From: Pantoea piersonii
GTDB taxonomy: Bacteria > Pseudomonadota > Gammaproteobacteria > Enterobacterales > Enterobacteriaceae
Reading direction: 5' to 3'
NCBI RefSeq assembly: GCF_003612015.1
Contig: NZ_RARB01000008.1
Coordinates: 116,361-180,360, forward strand
DNA length: 64,000 nucleotides
A model generated the notes under the pieces. The model saw only the letters and a list, made by a program, of their open reading frames with translations, made no database searches and was not told where the DNA came from. Positions 18,076 to 28,041 of the stretch are shown piece by piece. Each line of letters starts with the position of its first letter. Position 1 is the first letter of the stretch. Made by a program: the position numbers and the translations under genes.

Positions 18076-19502
18076 TGGAGCAAGAACAGCGTCGCCAGAC
18101 CGAGGAAAATAAAGAAGCCGCCGGTATCGGTAATCGCCGTAATCAGCACGCTGGAGCCTACCGCCGGGTCGCGTTTCAGTCTGGTCATGATCAGCGGGAT
18201 CAACACGCCCATTAGCGCCGCCAGCAGCAAATTAAGCATCATCGCCAGCATCATTACCCCACCCAGCTCGAGATTGTCGTACATCAGCCAGGTAATCAGC
18301 CCCATTGCGCCGCCCCAGAACAGGCCGTTAAGCAGCGCGACGCCCAGTTCGCGCGCAATCAAAAACGAGAAGTTGCCCGGTTCGACCTGATGCAGCGCCA
18401 GCGCGCGTACAATCATCGTGATGGTCTGGTTGCCAGTATTGCCGCCGATACCGGCTACAATCGGCATCAGCGTTGCCAGCGCCACCAGTTGGGAGATGGT
18501 GTCTTCAAACAGGCCGATAACGCGCGACGCGATAAAGGCGGTACAGAGATTGATTGCCAGCCAGGCCCAGCGTCGGCGCACGGCTTTGCGCACCGGCGCA
18601 AATACATCCTCCTCCTGACTGATGCCGCCCATGCGGCGAATATTGCTTTCGTTCTCTTCGTTAACCAGATCGACCACGTCCTCAATGGTGACGCGCCCAA
18701 TCAGCTTGCCTTTCGCGTCGATGACCGCAGCGGAGATAAGGTTATAGCGTTCAAACGCGCCCGCCGCGTCCTCGGCTTTATCATTGAGCTGAAAGGTGGT
18801 AGGCGAGGTGTTCATCACCTCCTCGACGCGTTTTTTCGGCTTGTTCAGCAGAATATCGGTCAGCGACAGCTCGCCCAGCAGCAGGTTGTTTTCATCGGTA
18901 ATGAAAATTTTATCTGTGCCGTTCGGCATGCTTTTTCTGTGGCGCAGATAGCGCTGCACCGTTGCCAGCGTGACGTCGGCGCGCACCGTCAGGATATTGA
19001 AATCCATAATGCGCCCGACACGATCGCGATCAAAATCGACCACGCTGAGCACGCGCGCACGCTGGCCCGGCTCCAGCGTCGCCAGCAGACGCCCGGTCAG
19101 ATCGCGCGGCAGGTAGCGCGCCAGCCAGACCTGATCGTCAATATCGAGCGGCTCAATGGCGCGCAGGATATCGCGGTCGCTCATCTCTTCCGTCAGGCTG
19201 GCCCAGACGGTTTCAGAAGCCTCGACCAGCACATGGCCGCGCTGCACGGTAGGAACCAGACGCCACAGCGCCTGGCGCTCCTCTTCCGGTAGCGCTTCAA
19301 GAATATCGGCTAAATCCGCTGCGTGCAGCTGAGCGATATCCTGCTCCAGCGCAGCCTGGTGCGCCGCATTTTCACGTTGCTGTTCAGGGCTGCGCTCGCC
19401 AGATTTCTCCAGCAGCGCGTCCACCAGATCCGGCTCACTGAGCAGCAGCGTCAGAATGCGATGACGAATTTCACTTAAACGTTGAGTATGCGAGGCAGAC
19501 AT
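18069..19502 (-). CDS. mgtE: MgtE-family magnesium transporter
   Basis: MgtE is a dimeric, Mg2+-gated Mg2+ channel of the inner membrane. The 477-residue protein has the full family order. First comes an N-terminal helical domain (LHAADLADILEALPEEERQALWRLV), then two CBS domains (about residues 150-275) that sense Mg2+, then five transmembrane helices with the signature MPIVAGIGGNTGNQTITMIVRALAL. I chose the ATG with an AAGGGA site giving MSASHTQRL; the longer frame adds an unrelated extension. E. coli K-12 lacks mgtE at this place, so this is accessory relative to that genome. The 3' end overlaps the convergent HTH gene. Confidence 0.95.
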   Translation of the reverse strand: MSASHTQRLSEIRHRILTLLLSEPDLVDALLEKSGERSPEQQRENAAHQAALEQDIAQLHAADLADILEALPEEERQALWRLVPTVQRGHVLVEASETVWASLTEEMSDRDILRAIEPLDIDDQVWLARYLPRDLTGRLLATLEPGQRARVLSVVDFDRDRVGRIMDFNILTVRADVTLATVQRYLRHRKSMPNGTDKIFITDENNLLLGELSLTDILLNKPKKRVEEVMNTSPTTFQLNDKAEDAAGAFERYNLISAAVIDAKGKLIGRVTIEDVVDLVNEENESNIRRMGGISQEEDVFAPVRKAVRRRWAWLAINLCTAFIASRVIGLFEDTISQLVALATLMPIVAGIGGNTGNQTITMIVRALALHQVEPGNFSFLIARELGVALLNGLFWGGAMGLITWLMYDNLELGGVMMLAMMLNLLLAALMGVLIPLIMTRLKRDPAVGSSVLITAITDTGGFFIFLGLATLFLLHH

Positions 19503-19566
19503 AACGAGTCCCTTGTGTCTGAAAGTTACAGCACGAAGTGTAGCGGTTCGCCTCGCAAAAGGACGC

Positions 19567-19602
19567 AAAAAAAGACGCGGTTATTCAGGCTGCGTTTCGT
19601 CT
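19567..19602 (-). terminator. probable terminator of yfgG (leftward)
   Basis: On the minus strand AGACG...CGTCT close a hairpin with an inner CG/CG pair, followed directly by seven T residues. It lies between yfgG and the mgtE start; the stem is short and bulged. Confidence 0.5.
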
Positions 19603-19625
19603 GGAGATGCAAAAGTGAAGGATGG

Positions 19626-19817
19626 TTAAGTGTTGTCGCGAATAGCTGTGCTCAAAGGGGCAGATTGCGGCGCGGCTTTTTTCTGCTGATGATGTTCAAA
19701 AGCGGCAGGCAGGATAAAGATCAGGCGGCTAGCGAGAATAATAAAGCTAATCAGTAAAACGATCCGGGTAAATGAACCGGATTTGGGACGTCTTCGGGAA
19801 GGGATGGCGCTGTTCAC
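19626..19817 (-). CDS. yfgG: YfgG-family (DUF2633) small membrane protein
   Basis: The 63-residue product matches the E. coli YfgG length and core: a basic N-terminus (S-R-R-R-P-K-S-G-S-F-T-R), one transmembrane helix (I-V-L-L-I-S-F-I-I-L-A-S-R), then E-H-H-Q-Q-K-K. I chose a GTG start because a good CAGGAAAC ribosome site lies ten bases before it and it gives the family length; an ATG 17 codons upstream has no such site. YfgG has been linked to metal (nickel/cobalt) tolerance in E. coli, but its mechanism is unclear. In E. coli the gene also lies near ppx. Confidence 0.75.
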   Translation of the reverse strand: MNSAIPSRRRPKSGSFTRIVLLISFIILASRLIFILPAAFEHHQQKKAAPQSAPLSTAIRDNT

Positions 19818-19896
19818 GCGAGGTGTTTCCTGTAAAGACCCTGTCGGGCGATGGCAACATTTAGTCATAATGCTGCGTTGAAATCAACCGCCGATT

Positions 19897-19936
19897 AAAA
19901 AAAGAGCAGGGCTGGAGGGCCGCGTTACGCAGCCCC
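19897..19936 (-). terminator. probable terminator of tehB (leftward)
   Basis: On the minus strand GGGCTG and CAGCCC flank a 15-base loop and are followed within five bases by a run of seven T. It begins four bases after the tehB stop. Confidence 0.45.
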
Positions 19937-19939
19937 GGT

Positions 19940-20536
19940 TTACAGGCTGGCTTTTTGCGCCAGCAGCGTGGCGAAACGGCAGCTGATGCGGTTGCCTTGT
20001 TCGTCGCGCTTATGTAACTGACCAACATGCTCGTTGTATTTCAGGATGTGCCAGTTGCGATAGTAGTGGCTCAGCTCGCCCGATTTAAACGTAAAGGGGA
20101 AAGCAAGCGGGCAGGGGTAATCATCGGTGCTCATCGCCGCGACAATCAGGTTATGCCCGTCTCTCACCGTGCTCGCCTGCATATCGGCAATCAGCTGCGG
20201 AATGGTTTCTGGCTGCAGGAACATCATTACAACCGTGGAGAACACAAAGGTGTAGCCGCCGTTGAAGCGCGTCTGATTCAGGTCACGCTGCTCGGTATGA
20301 ATATTGGTTATCCCTTCCTGCGCGACGATCTGCTCGAGACGCGCCAGGCTGGCGGGATTGTGGTCCCAGGCGGTGACGTCGAAGCCATTCTGGCTCAGAA
20401 ACAGGCTGTTGCGGCCATTGCCGCAGCCGAGATCCAGCGCTTTGCCTGGATTGAGATGAGGCAACGCCGCCAGCACTTCAGAGTGCGTCGGCGTCAGCCC
20501 ATAGGTTTCGGCAAAATAGTTTTCAGTTTTAATCAT
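19940..20536 (-). CDS. tehB: SAM-dependent methyltransferase TehB (tellurite resistance)
   Basis: TehB methylates tellurite and related oxyanions using S-adenosylmethionine. The 198-residue protein (E. coli 197) starts with M-I-K-T-E-N-Y-F-A-E-T-Y-G-L-T, carries the SAM-binding motif ALDLGCGNGRNSLFL around residues 33-47 and ends with the conserved SCRFATLLAQK segment. In E. coli tehB is paired with the transporter gene tehA, which is not next to it here, so the protein may act alone in methylating xenobiotics. It stands between ppx and yfgG and is read in the same direction as ppk-ppx, but 38 bases separate it from ppx and a separate promoter is possible. Confidence 0.92.
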   Translation of the reverse strand: MIKTENYFAETYGLTPTHSEVLAALPHLNPGKALDLGCGNGRNSLFLSQNGFDVTAWDHNPASLARLEQIVAQEGITNIHTEQRDLNQTRFNGGYTFVFSTVVMMFLQPETIPQLIADMQASTVRDGHNLIVAAMSTDDYPCPLAFPFTFKSGELSHYYRNWHILKYNEHVGQLHKRDEQGNRISCRFATLLAQKASL

Positions 20537-20574
20537 GGTTCGCTTTCATTACGTGGGCGCAGGCGCCCACCTCC

Positions 20575-22101
20575 TCAGGCTTCTTCTTCCAGCGTCAGTT
20601 TCCAGCCGGTGACCTCAGTCCAGTAGGTCTGTTCACGCTCCAGATCGAGCTGTACCAGATTGTTCTGGCTGAAATAGCCCGCCGGGAACGTCAGCGTCCA
20701 GTGCCCCTCATCGGTGGTCAGCTTGAGCGAATCGGGTCGCGTAGTCGCCTGACGCTGATTATTGAGTAAGGTGCCAAGGCGCAACAGAAACAGCAGCGGC
20801 AGGAACTGTTTTTTCTTGAACAGCGTGACGCGCGGCAGATCTTCGACCTTGACGGCTTTGCGATGGAAGCGTACCAGCGCAGCCAGCAGCGTTTGCTGAT
20901 CCTGGTTAAAACCGGGCAGGTTAGTGTTTTGCAGAATATAGGCAGAGTGGCGCTGCATGCCGCTGTGGTTAATGGTCAGTCCGACTTCATGCAGCATCGC
21001 TGCCCACTTCAACAGCGCCGCCAGCTGCGGGTTCGCCAGCTTGGGATTCTGATCGCGCCACTGCAGATAGAGCTGATCGGTGGTATCCAGCACGCGACGC
21101 GCCTGATCGTTGTCGATGGCGTAATGGTTCGCCAGGCTCTGCGCCGTACGGCTGCGGATATCCTGATGGCGGAAGCGGCCCTCCATCTCGTAGAGGACGC
21201 CTTCGCGCAGCGCGCCGTCAGAGAGGCGCAGCTCGCGAATCGCCAGCGCGTCGAACACGCCGCAGATAATCGCCAGCCCCGGCACGAACACCGATTTACG
21301 CTCTTCAGAGAGGCCCGGCAGGCTCAGCGCGCTGAAAGATTTATGCTTCATAACCTCGTCATAGAGCATGTCCAGCCGCTCTGGCGTGATCATTTTCTCT
21401 TTTTCGCCCATCGCCTGCAGCACTTCGCACGCCGCCTTGATGGTGCCTGACGCGCCGAGCGCGTACTGCCAGCCGTGCAGGCGATACTGCCACGCCAGCG
21501 TTTCCAGCTTTTGCGTCGCCGCAAGGCGCGCGCGGCGGAAGTTTTCGCGGCTGATTTCACCGTTGGGGAAGTAGAGCTGGGCGAAACTGACGCAGCCCAT
21601 GCGGCGGCTTTCAACCAGCTGCGGCTCGAAGTTTTCGCCGATCACCAGTTCGGTCGAGCCGCCGCCGATGTCGATCACCAGCTTGCGTCCTTTCTCCGGC
21701 TGCGTATGTTCGACGCCCATAAAAATCAGGCGCGCCTCTTCATGACCGGAAATGACCTCGATAGGGTAGGGGATAACCTCCGCCGCGCGCTGCAGAAACT
21801 CCTCCGCGTTTACCGCCTGGCGCAAGGTATGGGTGCCGACAATGGTGACGTTGCTCGCGCTGAAACCCTGCAAACGTTCGGCGAACAGCGCCAGGCAGCT
21901 CAGCCCGCGCTCCATCGCCTCTTCGCTCAGGCGATTTTTGCTGTCCAGACCGTCAGCCAGATGTACGCGCTGCTTCAGACGACCAAGCACCTGCATAGCG
22001 CCGTCGACCACGCGCGCGATGACCATATGAAAGCTGTTTGAGCCAAGATCGATTGCCGCAAATTCTTGCGGTCTCGGCGTACTTTTATGAGAAATGGGCA
22101 T
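20575..22101 (-). CDS. ppx: exopolyphosphatase
   Basis: Ppx removes terminal phosphates from polyphosphate chains and belongs to the Ppx/GppA branch of the actin-like ATPase fold. The 508-residue protein (E. coli 513) shows the phosphate-1 motif [14 protein letters not shown] at residues 14-27 and the second glycine-rich motif [14 protein letters not shown] near residues 143-156. An HD-like C-terminal region follows ([26 protein letters not shown]). It lies 3 bases behind ppk, so ppk-ppx form an operon, the standard arrangement that couples polyphosphate synthesis and breakdown. Confidence 0.97.
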   Translation of the reverse strand: MPISHKSTPRPQEFAAIDLGSNSFHMVIARVVDGAMQVLGRLKQRVHLADGLDSKNRLSEEAMERGLSCLALFAERLQGFSASNVTIVGTHTLRQAVNAEEFLQRAAEVIPYPIEVISGHEEARLIFMGVEHTQPEKGRKLVIDIGGGSTELVIGENFEPQLVESRRMGCVSFAQLYFPNGEISRENFRRARLAATQKLETLAWQYRLHGWQYALGASGTIKAACEVLQAMGEKEKMITPERLDMLYDEVMKHKSFSALSLPGLSEERKSVFVPGLAIICGVFDALAIRELRLSDGALREGVLYEMEGRFRHQDIRSRTAQSLANHYAIDNDQARRVLDTTDQLYLQWRDQNPKLANPQLAALLKWAAMLHEVGLTINHSGMQRHSAYILQNTNLPGFNQDQQTLLAALVRFHRKAVKVEDLPRVTLFKKKQFLPLLFLLRLGTLLNNQRQATTRPDSLKLTTDEGHWTLTFPAGYFSQNNLVQLDLEREQTYWTEVTGWKLTLEEEA

Positions 22102-22104
22102 AGA

Positions 22105-24165
22105 TTATTCAGGCTGTTCCAGTTTCTTGATGTAATCATAAATCGCCAGTTGAGAGCGGACCTTACGACGATTGCCGCGCGGAACATAGCGGTTCCCCAA
22201 CTCTTTATCAACGATACGCGCTTTCACCGTATCACTAAACAGAATAGCGATAATGTCCAGAATGCGTTGTTTCACGCGCGGATCGAGGATCGCGACAGCG
22301 ACCTCGATACGATGATCGATATTACGCGTCATCCAGTCAGCGGAAGAGAGAAAGACTTTTTTGTCGCCGCCGTTTTCGAAAATATAGACGCGATCGTGCT
22401 CGAGATAGCGATCAACGATACTGATCACGCGAATATTTTCACTGATCCCAGGCAAATCAGGAATGAGCGAACACATGCCGCGTACCAGCAGATTGACCTT
22501 CACGCCCGCGCCGGATGCCGCATAGAGACGATCGACCAGACCGTTATCCACCAGGTTATTAATTTTCAGCGTAATGCCACTCGGGCGACCCTGCTGCGCG
22601 TTGGCGATTTCCGCATCGACAAGCTGGTAGAGCATCTGACGCGAGTTCTGCGGCGACACCATCAGGTGCTCAAAGCTCACCGGACGATAAGGGTTTTCAA
22701 TAAAGTTAAACACCCGGCGCACTTCGTTGGTGATGCGCGCATCGGCGGTCAGCAGCGAATAGTCGGTATAAAGGCGCGCGGTTTTCTCGTTAAAGTTGCC
22801 GGTGCCGATATGGGCATAGCGCACCACTTCGTCGCCTTCTCTGCGTGAGATAAGAAACAGCTTGGCGTGAATCTTCAGGCCTGGCGCAGAGAAAATAACG
22901 TGCACGCCCGCTTCGGTTAAACGTTTGGCCCACAAAATATTGGCCTCTTCGTCGAAACGCGCCTGCAGCTCCACCACAACGGTGACCTTCTTGCCGTTAT
23001 AGGCGGCGTGCATCATCGCATCCATAATGCGCGAATGCTTCGCGACGCGATAGATGTTGATTTTGATCGCCAGCACGCTCGGGTCAAAGGAGGCCTGACG
23101 CAGCAGCTCCAGCACATGCTCAAAGGTGTGGTAGGGGTAATAGAGCAGAATGTCGCGATCGCGAATGGCGTCGAAGCCGTTACGGAAGCCATCAAAGCCA
23201 ATATGGCGGATCTGCGGCAGCGGACGGTTGACCAGGTTGCTTTTGCCGACGTCCGGAAAGCCGATAAAATCTTTAAAGTTATGGTAGCGGCCGCCCGGCA
23301 CGATCGAATCGTAGTTGGAGATGGTCAGCTTATTACACAGCAGCTCTACCATGGCGTCAGGCATATCACGCTGATAGACAAAACGCACTGGCTCGGCGGT
23401 CAGACGCTGCTTGAGGCTGGAAGACATCAGCTCCAGCAGGCTCGACTCCATCTCCGTGACCAGATCGTATTCCGCATCGCGCGTCATCTTCATCGAGTAG
23501 GCGTTCAGCGCATCGTAATCGAAGAACCCTTTAAAGATATCGTCGAGACAGTAACGCAGAATGTTATCCAGCAGGATCATCGGCTTGCGGCGGCGCGGCG
23601 ATTCGGCGGGCAGGTTAACGAAGCGCGGAACCTTATCGGAGGGGATCTCCAGCAGCGCATAGCGAATCTCATCGCCGCGGATGATCTCTACCGCCAGGTA
23701 GGTGTAGTCATCTTTTAAGAATTCGGTGAGATCGGTGTCGTGATTAATAAGGATCGGCGTGATGTGCTGACGCAAATCGTGTTTGAAATAGTGACGCAGC
23801 CACACCTGCTGATTAGGTGAAAGCTGGCGCTCGTTAATCAAAAAGATTTGGTTGCGCGCCAGTTCCAGCAGCAGTTCGTTATAGAGACCGTCGAATTCCT
23901 GTTCCGACTTCATGACGCGCTGCTGAATTTTCTTCAGCAGATGGCGCGGCAGGCCGGGCGATCCCTGTTCTTCGCCAATCAGGATGCGACGCTTAAGATC
24001 GGCAAAGCGTACTTTGTAAAACTCATCAAGGTTATTGGAATAAATCCCGAGAAAACGCATGCGCTCAATTAACGGGTTAGTTTTGTCCGCCGCCTCTTGT
24101 AAAACGCGCTCGTTGAAGGATAACCAGCTTAATTCTTTTTCTATATACAGCTTTTCCTGACCCAT
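22105..24165 (-). CDS. ppk: polyphosphate kinase
   Basis: Ppk1 reversibly builds polyphosphate from ATP at the inner membrane face and forms an autophosphorylated histidine intermediate. The 686-residue protein (E. coli 688) begins [22 protein letters not shown] and contains the catalytic histidine motif [12 protein letters not shown], followed by [26 protein letters not shown]. The second phospholipase-D-like histidine region ([14 protein letters not shown]) lies near the C-terminus. It is the first gene of ppk-ppx. A divergent Pst-like transporter begins 150 bases away on the other strand, placing phosphate import beside polyphosphate storage. Confidence 0.97.
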   Translation of the reverse strand: MGQEKLYIEKELSWLSFNERVLQEAADKTNPLIERMRFLGIYSNNLDEFYKVRFADLKRRILIGEEQGSPGLPRHLLKKIQQRVMKSEQEFDGLYNELLLELARNQIFLINERQLSPNQQVWLRHYFKHDLRQHITPILINHDTDLTEFLKDDYTYLAVEIIRGDEIRYALLEIPSDKVPRFVNLPAESPRRRKPMILLDNILRYCLDDIFKGFFDYDALNAYSMKMTRDAEYDLVTEMESSLLELMSSSLKQRLTAEPVRFVYQRDMPDAMVELLCNKLTISNYDSIVPGGRYHNFKDFIGFPDVGKSNLVNRPLPQIRHIGFDGFRNGFDAIRDRDILLYYPYHTFEHVLELLRQASFDPSVLAIKINIYRVAKHSRIMDAMMHAAYNGKKVTVVVELQARFDEEANILWAKRLTEAGVHVIFSAPGLKIHAKLFLISRREGDEVVRYAHIGTGNFNEKTARLYTDYSLLTADARITNEVRRVFNFIENPYRPVSFEHLMVSPQNSRQMLYQLVDAEIANAQQGRPSGITLKINNLVDNGLVDRLYAASGAGVKVNLLVRGMCSLIPDLPGISENIRVISIVDRYLEHDRVYIFENGGDKKVFLSSADWMTRNIDHRIEVAVAILDPRVKQRILDIIAILFSDTVKARIVDKELGNRYVPRGNRRKVRSQLAIYDYIKKLEQPE

Positions 24166-24316
24166 TCTGACTCCATATCGCGTTCGCAGGACTTAAAGAA
24201 CCAGTGTCCGTCATCATTATGGCGAGAGTATGGCAACCTTGTCCAACGTCAATAGTTGTCTTATCAACCAGCTACGGGCAACATAGCGGCTTACTACCGA
24301 TCTCATTCAGAGCCGC

Positions 24317-26401
24317 ATGAGCCTAAAGCATATTCCCGTCAACTTCAGCGACCGCCGCCGCCGCGCTATCGACCGTTTTACGCGGCGTCTGGTCACATCC
24401 TGCGGCATCGCTATTTTACTGCTGATGCTGCTGCTCTTTTTCTGGTTGATTTGGGTGGTACTGCCGCTCTTCGCCGCGCCGGGCGTGCATCCCCAGGCCG
24501 CGCAGCGGCTGTGGGATAGCGAGCCCGCGCTGATAGTGGGAAATCAGGGCGATCGGGGCTGGCGGATCGGACAGGATGGCGCGGCGCGCTTTATTCCGCT
24601 TAACGGTCAGCCCGCGGAAACGCCGCTGATGCTGCGTCCGGCGCCGCAACAGGCGGTCAGCAGCGCCGACCAGCGCACGCTGCTGCTTAACGCACAGGGC
24701 GCGCTGACGCTGCTGCAGCCGGTAGACGGCGCATGGCGCTATCCGCTCGGCGATACGCCTTTGCGGCTGCCGGACGGCGCGATAAAAGCGATGGCGCTGG
24801 CGGCGCTAAACGAAACCAAATGGCGTGTCAGCGTGTTGACCGACGCGGGGCTGCGCGTATTGACGCTGGCGCCTCAGCAGGCACCGCGCATCATCGAGTT
24901 GCCGCAGGCGCATGCCGATCATCTGCTTTTGTCGCCGCAGGGCGATCTGCTCTATGCCAGCGAGGGCAATGTGCTGCGCGTCTGGCAGCTCGACGACGAT
25001 CGCGCAACATTGCGCGAAACGGTGACGCTGGCGCAGACGCCGCGTAGCCTGCATCTGCTGGCGGGCGGGCGGAGCCTGTTGATTCAGGATGGCCGCGGCG
25101 TCACCCAGTGGTTCGCTATCGCCGGAGCGGTAGGGCCGCGCCTGCATGAAATTCGCACTTTCGCCGGGAGCAGTCCGACCGCAGATATCGTCACGGAAAC
25201 GCAGCGCCGCGTCTTCGCCACGCTGGAACCCGGCGGCGCGCTGAAACTGTTCGCCAGCAAGCAGCCTGGCCCTGTCCTGCAACGCCAGCTTGCGCCTGGA
25301 ATAGAAAGTGCCGCCTTCTCGCCGCGCGGCGACGCGCTGCTGCTGGAGCGCGCCGGCAGCTGGCAGGTTTTGCGTCTCGACAATCCCTGGCCGGACGTCA
25401 GCTGGCGCAGCTTCTGGCAAAAAATCTGGTATGAAAACTATCCCGCGCCGGACTGGGTCTGGCAGTCCACTAACGCTGCAGACAGCTATCAGGCGAAGTT
25501 CAGCTTTATGCCGATGGTTACCGGCACGCTAAAAGCGGCGGCGCTGTCGCTGCTGTTCGCCACGCCGCTGGCGCTGGCGGCCGCTATGTATACCGCCTGG
25601 TTTATGGCGCCGGGCTTGCGACGCTGGGTCAAGCCGGCGATCGAGATGATGGGTGCACTGCCCAGCGTAGTTATTGGGCTTATCGCCGGACTGTGGCTGG
25701 CGCCGCATATCAGCCAGGCGCTGCTCGGCGTATTGCTGCTGCCGCTGACGCTGGCGGCGACGCTGCTTATCTGCGGCGCGCTCAGCCGGCATCTGCCGCC
25801 GCGCTGGCGTCAGCCGGGGCGCGAAGTCATGCTGCTGCTGCCGTTACTGCTGATTGTGACGCTGGCTACGCTGATTATCCCGACGTTCCTGATGCGCGAC
25901 GCTGCGGAATGGCTGCCGCACTACGAACAGCGCAACCTGCTGGTTGCCGGTCTGGCGATGGGTTTCGCGCTGGTGCCGCTGATTTTTACCCTCTCGGAGG
26001 ATGCGCTGTTCAGCGTGCCCGCGGCGCTGGGGCAGGGGTCGCTGGCGCTGGGCGCGACGCCGTGGCAGACCCTGACGCGGGTGGTGCTGCCTGGCGCGTC
26101 GGCCGGGATTTTCGCCGCGCTGATGATTGGCTTTGGCCGCGCGGTAGGGGAAACCATGATCGTGCTAATGGCGACCGGCAACACGCCGCAGAGCCAGGGC
26201 GGTCTTTTTTCCGGGCTGCGCGCGCTTTCCGCTAACATCGCCATTGAGATGCCGGAGGCGGCGGCAGGCAGTGCGCACTACAGAATCCTGTTTCTCAGCG
26301 CGCTGATGCTGCTGGTCTTTACCCTGATTATTAACACGCTGGCCGAGCTGATCCGTCAGCGCTTGCGCCAGCGATACAGCCAGCACGAGGGCCAGGCATG
26401 A
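24317..26401 (+). CDS. PstC-like phosphate ABC transporter permease with large periplasmic domain
   Basis: The 694-residue protein is far longer than classical PstC (319 in E. coli). It has an N-terminal transmembrane helix at about residues 33-55. A large periplasmic domain of roughly 300 residues follows with repeated short beta-like motifs (LLLSPQGDLLYAS, RSLLIQDGRGV, AAFSPRGDALLLERAG), suggesting a beta-propeller. The C-terminal 280 residues form the permease, with several helices and the signature ALGQGSLALGATPWQTLTRVVLPGA that docks on the ATPase. Similar long PstC2 proteins occur in Vibrio and Yersinia. Its stop overlaps the next start by ATGA. No binding protein gene is linked, so the periplasmic domain may replace or recruit one (inference). 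Confidence 0.85.
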   Translation: MSLKHIPVNFSDRRRRAIDRFTRRLVTSCGIAILLLMLLLFFWLIWVVLPLFAAPGVHPQAAQRLWDSEPALIVGNQGDRGWRIGQDGAARFIPLNGQPAETPLMLRPAPQQAVSSADQRTLLLNAQGALTLLQPVDGAWRYPLGDTPLRLPDGAIKAMALAALNETKWRVSVLTDAGLRVLTLAPQQAPRIIELPQAHADHLLLSPQGDLLYASEGNVLRVWQLDDDRATLRETVTLAQTPRSLHLLAGGRSLLIQDGRGVTQWFAIAGAVGPRLHEIRTFAGSSPTADIVTETQRRVFATLEPGGALKLFASKQPGPVLQRQLAPGIESAAFSPRGDALLLERAGSWQVLRLDNPWPDVSWRSFWQKIWYENYPAPDWVWQSTNAADSYQAKFSFMPMVTGTLKAAALSLLFATPLALAAAMYTAWFMAPGLRRWVKPAIEMMGALPSVVIGLIAGLWLAPHISQALLGVLLLPLTLAATLLICGALSRHLPPRWRQPGREVMLLLPLLLIVTLATLIIPTFLMRDAAEWLPHYEQRNLLVAGLAMGFALVPLIFTLSEDALFSVPAALGQGSLALGATPWQTLTRVVLPGASAGIFAALMIGFGRAVGETMIVLMATGNTPQSQGGLFSGLRALSANIAIEMPEAAAGSAHYRILFLSALMLLVFTLIINTLAELIRQRLRQRYSQHEGQA

Positions 26402-28038
26402 AGGCGATGCGACAAAATGACCGCTGGCGCTGGCTGACCGCAGGCGCGGTCGGCGTCTGTCTGCTGGCTTTTACCCTGATGATTGCGCTGCTGGCATGGC
26501 AGGGAGTACGCGCCTTCTGGCCGCAGCGCGTCGATCTCTACCAGCTGACGCAGCCCGGCGGCCAGCCGACGGCGCTGCTGGGCGAAACCCTTGAGCATCA
26601 GCCGCATTTCCCCGCGCCAGCGGCGGAAAATGATGCGTTGCCGCCGGTAAGCCAGGTCCATCGTTACCTGATCAAAACCGGCAACCGTGACTGGGATGCG
26701 CCCGATTTCCGCGTGATCTATGCGCGTGAGGCGCTGCATGTCAGCCAGCCGAAAGAGGTGATGGTGCTGCAGAGACGCAGCGGCGGCAACGCCTACGGCT
26801 GGTTTGCCGGACTGCGCGAAGATAACGAGGCGCTGACGGCGCGCGATCCCGATGCGCTGCTGCACCAGCGGCTGGATCAGGTGCGCGCGCTACTGCATAA
26901 AATCAACCGCATTCGTCACGTCGATCTGACGCGCCTCAACGACCAGCTGGCGGCGCTGGATGCGCGCGCCGATCGGCTACGGCAGCAGCAGCAGTTCGAT
27001 ACGCGCGCGCTGTCGGAGTTCGAGGCCAACCAGGCGGCGCTGCAGCGCCGTTTCGCCCGGCTCAGCAGCCAGCTGGCCGACTTGCAACGCGAGAGCCAGC
27101 GCGACGTGTTGATTCTGCGCGACGCGCAGGATCGCGAACATGTCATTCCGCTGGCGCAGGTGGTTGAGGCGTGGCGTCCCAACGGCATGAACGCGCTGCA
27201 AAAGCTCACGCACACGCTGCGTCAGATCTGGCATTTTGTCAGCGATTCACCCGCGGACGGCGAAAGCGAAACCGGTGCTTTTCCGGCAATTTTCGGCACC
27301 GTACTGATGGTGCTGCTGATGTCGCTGGTGGTGATGCCGTTTGGCGTCATCGCCGCCATCTGGCTGCATGAATATGCGGGTCGCAACACCCTGACGCGGC
27401 TGGTGCGCATTGCAGTGGTGAATCTGGCGGGCGTGCCGTCGATTGTATATGGCGTTTTCGGGCTGGGCTTTTTTGTCTGGCTGGCAGGCGGCACGCTCGA
27501 TCAGCTCTTCTTTTCCCGTTCGTTGCCTAATCCCACGTTCGGCACGCCGGGGCTGCTGTGGGCGTCGCTGACGCTGGCGCTGCTGACGCTGCCGGTGGTG
27601 ATTGTCGCCACTGAAGAGGGATTGTCGCGTATCCCCGACTCGCTGCGCCAAGGCTCGCTGGCGCTGGGCGCGACCCAGGCGGAGACGCTGTGGCATGTCG
27701 TGCTGCCGATGGCGCTTCCCGCGATGCTGACCGGCCTGATTTTAGCGGTGGCGCGCGCGGCGGGAGAGACCGCGCCGCTGATGCTGGTAGGCGTGGTTAA
27801 AATGGTGCCGGAGCTGCCGGTCGATGCGGTCTTTCCTTATCTGCATCTCGACCGCAAGTTTATGCACCTCGGCTTCCAGATTTACGATCTCGCCTTTCAG
27901 AGCCCCAATGTCGAAGCCGATCGTCCGCTGGTGTACGCTACGGCGCTGTTGCTGGTGGTGATTATCCTGTCGCTCAACCTGCTGGCGATGGCGCTGCGCC
28001 ATCGGCTGCGCGAACGCTATCGCCTGATGACCCAATAA
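26398..28038 (+). CDS. PstA-like phosphate ABC transporter permease with coiled-coil periplasmic domain
   Basis: The 546-residue protein, against 296 for E. coli PstA, has one N-terminal helix (about residues 13-35), then a periplasmic region. That region contains an Arg/Gln/Leu-rich coiled coil (about residues 160-235; N-D-Q-L-A-A-L-D-A-R-A-D-R-L-R-Q-Q-Q). A PstA-type permease domain completes it, with RQGSLALGATQAETLWHVVLPMALPAML (the ATPase-contact motif) and AARAAGETAPLMLVGVV-like core. It is translationally coupled to the PstC-like gene by a four-base overlap and followed three bases later by the PstB gene. Phosphate as substrate is inferred from the PstABC relationship and the ppk-ppx neighbours. 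Confidence 0.85.
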   Translation: MKAMRQNDRWRWLTAGAVGVCLLAFTLMIALLAWQGVRAFWPQRVDLYQLTQPGGQPTALLGETLEHQPHFPAPAAENDALPPVSQVHRYLIKTGNRDWDAPDFRVIYAREALHVSQPKEVMVLQRRSGGNAYGWFAGLREDNEALTARDPDALLHQRLDQVRALLHKINRIRHVDLTRLNDQLAALDARADRLRQQQQFDTRALSEFEANQAALQRRFARLSSQLADLQRESQRDVLILRDAQDREHVIPLAQVVEAWRPNGMNALQKLTHTLRQIWHFVSDSPADGESETGAFPAIFGTVLMVLLMSLVVMPFGVIAAIWLHEYAGRNTLTRLVRIAVVNLAGVPSIVYGVFGLGFFVWLAGGTLDQLFFSRSLPNPTFGTPGLLWASLTLALLTLPVVIVATEEGLSRIPDSLRQGSLALGATQAETLWHVVLPMALPAMLTGLILAVARAAGETAPLMLVGVVKMVPELPVDAVFPYLHLDRKFMHLGFQIYDLAFQSPNVEADRPLVYATALLLVVIILSLNLLAMALRHRLRERYRLMTQ

Positions 28039-28041
28039 AAG

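Noticed and set aside
23008..23718. 236-codon frame on the plus strand opposite ppk
   Set aside because: Shadow of ppk codon bias; no recognisable domain or ribosome site.
24166..24316. Search for a Pho box between ppk and the Pst-like operon
   Set aside because: TTGTCCA and TTGTCTT motifs are 17 bases apart, not the 11-base repeat of PhoB sites; no convincing match.
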